Origin: Sulfurospirillum barnesii SES-3
GTDB taxonomy: Bacteria > Campylobacterota > Campylobacteria > Campylobacterales > Sulfurospirillaceae
Reading direction: 5' to 3'
Length of the DNA stretch: 64,000 bases
NCBI RefSeq assembly: GCF_000265295.1
Contig: NC_018002.1
Coordinates: 2,446,110-2,510,109 of the forward strand
Position 1 is the stretch's first letter; each line of letters begins with the position of its first letter. Positions 59,879-64,000 of the stretch are shown in pieces. Position numbers and translations under genes: made by a program. The notes under the pieces are model-generated. The model searched no databases and was not told the DNA's origin. It saw only the letters and a program-made list of their open reading frames with translations.

Positions 59879-59923
59879 TTTACTAAATACAAAACTTATC
59901 AAAAGAGAGACAAAGGATACGCT

Positions 59924-62752
59924 ATGATGAGAGCACTCTGGGCCGGCGTTACCGGATTACAAGCACACCAAGTTGCGATGGATGTTGAGTCTAACAACAT
60001 TGCAAACGTTAACACCAAAGGGTATAAATATTCACGTGCAAACTTTTCAACCCTTTTAAGCCAAACGGTCTCTATTGCGACCTCACCACAAGGAAATTTG
60101 GGTGGTCAAAACTCCATGCAAATTGGTTTGGGAACAACAGTAAGTACCGTCACAAAGATTTTTGAACAAGGTTCCATTGAAACCACCGACAAAGACACCG
60201 ACCTTGCTATTAGTGGGGATGGTTTTTTTGTTGTCTCTCCCGATAAAGGCGTCACCTACAAATACACCCGAAACGGTGATTTTAATTTTGATGCCAATGG
60301 TAACTTTGTGGATGCCAACGGTTATATTGTTCAAGGTTGGCTCAAAGATGAAACCACAGGCTTAATTGACAATACCTCACCGATTACTAATATTTTAATT
60401 ACCCCAGGTCTTACTACCCCTGCAAAAGCGACTTCTTTGGTTTCCGTTAAAGCCAATCTGGATTCAGGCATCAGTGTTGGTACCAATAAAACCGCTATCT
60501 ACTCCCTAGATTCTAACAGCGGTTGGGTGGACAGCAATAATGATGGCATTAAATCTAATACTGAAGTGCATAATGAAGACGATACTGCTGATGCTATTTT
60601 TAACAGCGATACAAAAATCCATGAACGAGGAGTTGACTTTGGGGTTCTTTTTGACGCCAATGGCGATGCCTTAAGCTTAAGAGATGGACAAGGTTCATGG
60701 ATTAGTTATGCAGAGGCAACATCACGAAAGATAGAAGTAACGGCAGCAGGGGCAAACACAATCATCACTATGACCCTAAATGGTACAAAAATCACAGCAG
60801 ATATTGCCACACCTGCAACCTCTTATCCAACTGCAGCGGATAGAGACAATGCGGTTGCAACCGCAATTGCTGCCGCAATTAATGCCCAAACTTCTATTAC
60901 GGGGGTTGTAGCAACACCTACAGGAGGCAATGATATTACCCTTACCAATACCAATGCTAATGGAGAGACAGAATCAACAAAAAATATTAAACTCGATATA
61001 GACACAGACCCCGCAGCAACCAGTGCCAGTTTAATATCTGCAACTGGTTTTCAAGACTTAAATGTGATTACCGCTTATCAGTATACCTACAGCAGTTCTC
61101 CTAAAAATAATACCCATACAGAGCTAGATTCAGATCCTCGTTATTTTACAACTACTGAAGATTTACGAGAAGCCATGCAAAAAGATGCAAGGCTTCATGT
61201 TGATTATACGGGTGATGGTATTGCAGATAAAAACGATGGGGTTACTGTCACCGTTAATGCAGCAGGGCAATTTGTTGTTGCCAATCCAACAGGGGATGCG
61301 TTTAATGAAGATGATGAAGATATTATTGATGAGACAACGCTTGTAGCGCCTGCTGCAAAATCTTCGTCTTATTTAGCATCTGCTTTAGCAAATGGTAATG
61401 TTTTATTTGCAGAGGGAACCATTTTTGGCGAAGATGTTTACCCTTTTTCTGATGTAACGGTTACCATAGGTGCCACAACCTTTGTATATGGTCCAACAGG
61501 TGCGGATGGTGCCTTTATTCCTGCAGGTTCTGTATTGGATAGCGATGTAACCCTACCACAAGGCTCAACCGTTGGTACCTCAACCTCTACCACAGCAGCG
61601 GATCTTACCACAGCATTGAGTTTATCCAGCGTTACAATAGCAGCAGGTACAACCTTAGGTGCAGCCATTACCTTACCAGCAAGCTATACAGGAACACTCA
61701 CCATCGCTGGTACCGCTTATACAGGTGGTGATACCATTCCATCAGGTGCTACGATTTTGGCATCGGAAGGATTGATTACCCTTCCTCTTGGCTCTACAGC
61801 AGCAGGTGGTGCTACGGATATTATTCTTCCATCAACCACCGTCGATTCAACGCTCGCCGTGGGAACAAATTTTTTATCTAAGGATGATTATCCTCTCAAC
61901 CTTAAAGTAACCAGCTTAACCTCAAATGGTATTTCGGCAAATAAAAGTTTTACTTCCATTATGAGTTCCATTGATGGAACATTAATTAGTGGTACAGCAA
62001 CAAGAAGCACACAAAGCCTTTATATGGCAAGTTTAGCTTCAACAACTGAAGTGTATGATTCACTAGGTTCCAAACACACCCTTCGTTTACAATACACTAA
62101 AACAGGTTTTAATGCAACAGGAGGTACGGAGTGGTCTGTTACCATTTCGGTTGCTGAACCAGGCGATATTAATTTAGGGGCAAGCCCTAAAAATGTTGTA
62201 ACAGGCTCCATTAACTTTAATTCCGATGGTTCTCTTGCCACCTACACCCCACGAAACCTAACGTTTACTGCCAATAATGGCTCGAGTGCAAATCAAATTA
62301 TTCAACTTAATTTTGGCTCTGTTGGGCAGCTCGATGGTATTACCAGTTTTGATAAAGACTCAAGCACAGGAAATATTACCCAAGATGGCTATGAAGGCGG
62401 TGATTTATCAAAACTTAAAATTGATGAGAATGGAACCATTATTGGTGTTTTCACCAATGGAAAAAGTTTTGGTCTTGCACAAGTTGCGATGGCAAGCTTT
62501 ACCAATAATGGAGGTTTAGACAGCGATGGGGGTAACTGCTATATTCAAACCTCAAACTCAGGTGATCCTGTTTTTGGGCAAGCAGGAACAGCAGGAAAAG
62601 GCTCCGTTCAAGCCAGTTCATTAGAGATGAGTAACGTCGACTTATCACGCTCACTGACGCAACTCATTGTGATTCAAAGAGGGTATCAAGCCAACTCAAA
62701 AACCATCACCACAGCAGATGAAATGCTCAACACCCTGCTCCAACTCAAATAG
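59924..62752 (+). CDS. flgE: Flagellar hook protein FlgE, long form
   Basis: This 942-residue protein builds the flagellar hook. The N-terminus reads MMRALWAGVTGLQAHQVAMD with NNIANVNTKGYKYSR, and the end is SRSLTQLIVIQRGYQANSKT followed by ITTADEMLNTLLQLK, the standard hook signatures. It is about twice the size of enterobacterial FlgE (402), as in Campylobacter and Helicobacter. Most of the extra length is in the outer domains. A low-complexity part (about residues 470-640) repeats phrases such as VTLPQGSTVG, ITLPASYTG and ITLPLGSTAA and probably forms an exposed beta-rich domain. An AAAGGA site precedes the ATG pair at 59924-59929. Confidence 0.93.
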   Translation: MMRALWAGVTGLQAHQVAMDVESNNIANVNTKGYKYSRANFSTLLSQTVSIATSPQGNLGGQNSMQIGLGTTVSTVTKIFEQGSIETTDKDTDLAISGDGFFVVSPDKGVTYKYTRNGDFNFDANGNFVDANGYIVQGWLKDETTGLIDNTSPITNILITPGLTTPAKATSLVSVKANLDSGISVGTNKTAIYSLDSNSGWVDSNNDGIKSNTEVHNEDDTADAIFNSDTKIHERGVDFGVLFDANGDALSLRDGQGSWISYAEATSRKIEVTAAGANTIITMTLNGTKITADIATPATSYPTAADRDNAVATAIAAAINAQTSITGVVATPTGGNDITLTNTNANGETESTKNIKLDIDTDPAATSASLISATGFQDLNVITAYQYTYSSSPKNNTHTELDSDPRYFTTTEDLREAMQKDARLHVDYTGDGIADKNDGVTVTVNAAGQFVVANPTGDAFNEDDEDIIDETTLVAPAAKSSSYLASALANGNVLFAEGTIFGEDVYPFSDVTVTIGATTFVYGPTGADGAFIPAGSVLDSDVTLPQGSTVGTSTSTTAADLTTALSLSSVTIAAGTTLGAAITLPASYTGTLTIAGTAYTGGDTIPSGATILASEGLITLPLGSTAAGGATDIILPSTTVDSTLAVGTNFLSKDDYPLNLKVTSLTSNGISANKSFTSIMSSIDGTLISGTATRSTQSLYMASLASTTEVYDSLGSKHTLRLQYTKTGFNATGGTEWSVTISVAEPGDINLGASPKNVVTGSINFNSDGSLATYTPRNLTFTANNGSSANQIIQLNFGSVGQLDGITSFDKDSSTGNITQDGYEGGDLSKLKIDENGTIIGVFTNGKSFGLAQVAMASFTNNGGLDSDGGNCYIQTSNSGDPVFGQAGTAGKGSVQASSLEMSNVDLSRSLTQLIVIQRGYQANSKTITTADEMLNTLLQLK

Positions 62753-62775
62753 CATTTTTAGCTTACATGTAATAC

Positions 62776-62805
62776 AATGAGTCCCAAAAAAACAAGGGAC
62801 TCATT
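62776..62805 (+). promoter_or_regulatory. Perfect 10-bp hairpin covering the thyX ribosome-binding site
   Basis: AATGAGTCCC (62776-62785) pairs perfectly with GGGACTCATT (62796-62805) across a 10-base, A-rich loop. The 3' arm contains the purine-rich AGGGA that is the likely Shine-Dalgarno site of thyX (ATG at 62809). It can therefore act as an flgE terminator-like stem, a translation-controlling stem, or both. No T-run follows. Confidence 0.6.
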
Positions 62806-62808
62806 GAC

Positions 62809-63423
62809 ATGAAAGTTACACTCAACCACTACACTCCCCTTCTCATTTGTGCTGATGCTATTCGTACGTGTTGGCAAAGTTTTGATAAAAGTGATGAGGG
62901 TGGACAAAAAGATAAAGAACTGATTGACCGTGTGGGCAATAAATTTAAACACGCTTCAACCTTAGAGCATTTGGTTTATAACTTTTACATTGAGGGAATC
63001 TCTCGTGCGCTTTTACAAGAACTCTCCCGTCACCGTATGGCATCACTCTCTGTCAAATCCACACGCTATACGCTTAAGGAGTTAAAAAACGAAGAGAGCT
63101 TTACATGTAAAGATATAAAACGTGCTGAAAAATACCTTGTTTTAACAGGTGTGGAGATGGTTGATGAGATGAGCATTAAAGCACTTGAAAACCTTCGTCT
63201 AGTCCTTGTCCAAAACATTAGCAACGATAAGGCAAAATACTGCCTTCCAGAGAGCTATAAAACAGAACTTACCTGGACCATTAATGCACGAAGCCTTCAA
63301 AACTTTTTAACCCTGCGTAGCGATAAAAGTGCGCTTTGGGAAATTCAAAATCTAGCCCATGCACTCTATAATGCACTCCCAGAAGAGCACAAATACCTCT
63401 TTAGTATTCAAGAACCTTCTTAA
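62809..63423 (+). CDS. thyX: Flavin-dependent thymidylate synthase
   Basis: ThyX makes dTMP from dUMP with FAD and methylene-tetrahydrofolate and replaces ThyA in most Campylobacterota. The 204-residue protein carries the diagnostic RHR-x7-S motif as [11 protein letters not shown] (residues 74-84) followed by [25 protein letters not shown] near residue 165 is the other conserved part. It sits alone between the hook gene and the convergent ruvC, whose end it overlaps by four bases. The start is masked by a hairpin. Confidence 0.96.
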   Translation: MKVTLNHYTPLLICADAIRTCWQSFDKSDEGGQKDKELIDRVGNKFKHASTLEHLVYNFYIEGISRALLQELSRHRMASLSVKSTRYTLKELKNEESFTCKDIKRAEKYLVLTGVEMVDEMSIKALENLRLVLVQNISNDKAKYCLPESYKTELTWTINARSLQNFLTLRSDKSALWEIQNLAHALYNALPEEHKYLFSIQEPS

Positions 63424-63893
63424 CTCACTTTTACCCTTTGGGCATGTGTAATGGCTATAGCAATAGCATCAGTAATGTCCAAAGGTTTAATCTCTTGAAA
63501 AATCCCTAAAATCTTCTTTACCATAAATGCCACTTGCTCTTTTTGCGCCTTACCATTGCCCGTTACTGCCTTTTTGACTTGTAAGGGGGTGTATTCACTA
63601 AAATTACCTTTAACTTGCAAAATTTTAAGGCTTAATGCACCACGAAATTGTGCTAATTTTAAAACCGTTTGAGGGTTAAATGCATAAAAAATATCTTCAA
63701 TTGCTACCTCATCTATCACATGCTGTTTAAAAATAATATCAAGCCCTTCAACCAATTCCATGATTTGATGTTGAAGAATTTTTTCTTTAATTTTAATAAG
63801 CCCAGCTTCTATTAAAACCAACTTATTTTTCTCTTTTTTAACGATGGCATACCCACAATTTCGGGTGCCTGGGTCAATTCCTAAAATAAACAC
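63420..63893 (-). CDS. ruvC: Crossover junction endodeoxyribonuclease
   Basis: RuvC cuts Holliday junctions together with RuvAB. The 157-residue protein has the RNase H-like catalytic acids: Asp in [14 protein letters not shown] (residue 7), Glu in [13 protein letters not shown] near residue 65, and the final acidic pair in [17 protein letters not shown] near residue 140. It starts with GTG after an AAAGGA site. In several Campylobacterota ruvC lies next to dnaA at the chromosomal origin, and the DnaA boxes directly upstream agree with that. Confidence 0.95.
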   Translation of the reverse strand: MFILGIDPGTRNCGYAIVKKEKNKLVLIEAGLIKIKEKILQHQIMELVEGLDIIFKQHVIDEVAIEDIFYAFNPQTVLKLAQFRGALSLKILQVKGNFSEYTPLQVKKAVTGNGKAQKEQVAFMVKKILGIFQEIKPLDITDAIAIAITHAQRVKVS

Positions 63894-63902
63894 TTTTTTC
63901 CT

Positions 63903-63944
63903 TTATTCACAGGTTAATTCACAGGGTGAATAACTTTTTTCACA
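63903..63944. other. Cluster of four DnaA boxes, probable part of oriC
   Basis: Within 42 bases there are a perfect TTATTCACA (63903-63911), TAATTCACA (63915-63923), TTATTCACC on the minus strand (63925-63933) and TTTTTCACA (63936-63944). The consensus in Helicobacter and its relatives is TTATTCACN. Centres are about 10-12 bases apart, that is about one helical turn. AT-rich DNA follows to the window edge. The ruvC-dnaA spacer is one of the two halves of the origin described for several Campylobacterota, so dnaA is expected just beyond 64000. Confidence 0.75.
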
Positions 63945-64000
63945 TTATACAAAGAACCGCTTTAACGTCTAACTAATAATAGTTTAGCTAGAATAAAACA

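Overview
The window reads as chromosome of a Campylobacterota (Epsilonproteobacteria) species, most likely Sulfurospirillum or a close relative. The genus is an inference. It rests on the AT-rich DNA, the 16S/23S sequence, a PsrABC-type polysulfide/thiosulfate reductase operon, a catalase with its ankyrin partner, a DUF3373-type porin, sigma54 flagellar promoters, and ruvC followed by a cluster of Helicobacter-type DnaA boxes at the right edge.

Layout. 1-746: the 5' part of an IS110-family transposase running off the left edge, with a structured non-coding end that could encode its bridge RNA. 0.75-11.5 kb: mostly minus-strand housekeeping and transport genes (methyltransferase, metallophosphoesterase, AGCS and NCS2 transporters, cdsA-dxr, NFACT/RqcH, glycerate kinase, MGMT, GNAT). 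11.6-15.5 kb: two chemoreceptors around a small cyclotransferase-like gene. 15.5-18.5 kb: peroxide defence (katA, an ankyrin protein, a peroxiredoxin), where katA and the peroxiredoxin share an identical 34-bp promoter/operator. 18.6-26.9 kb: leuC, mobA, moaC, a phospholipase A, an RRM protein, a coiled-coil protein, a porin and a small secreted protein. 27.2-32.7 kb: a complete rRNA operon on the minus strand (16S, tRNA-Ile, tRNA-Ala, 23S, 5S) with boxA-like repeats. 33-41.4 kb: a BI-1 protein, an isochorismatase-like hydrolase, the psrABC operon with a triple-rhodanese lipoprotein and a small secreted protein, and bioC. 41.6-49.0 kb: a four-gene unit described below. 49.1-53.6 kb: secG, a polysaccharide deacetylase, frr, pyrE, an RDD protein, an MFS carrier and a FliL-like protein. 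53.7-55.5 kb: bipA/typA. 55.7-62.8 kb: fliK-flgD-flgE-like-flgE under sigma54 promoters. 62.8-64 kb: thyX, ruvC and a probable part of oriC.

The most unusual part is the four-gene unit at 41579-49025. Its genes encode a secreted FecR-domain protein with a C-terminal TbpB-like barrel, a TPR plus outer-membrane-barrel protein resembling Slam (type XI secretion), a CHASE2 class III cyclase with adenylate-specific residues, and a fusion of a class II cyclic-nucleotide phosphodiesterase-like MBL domain, GAF and HD-GYP. This looks like surface export of a sensor or cargo coupled to making and degrading cyclic nucleotides.

Across the window the palindrome TTACATGTAA occurs at least 25 times, inside and outside genes, which is far above chance and resembles the HIP1 palindrome of cyanobacteria. 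The Mo-cofactor genes (mobA, moaC) fit with the molybdenum enzyme PsrA, and the peroxide-defence genes fit a microaerophile or anaerobe exposed to oxygen.
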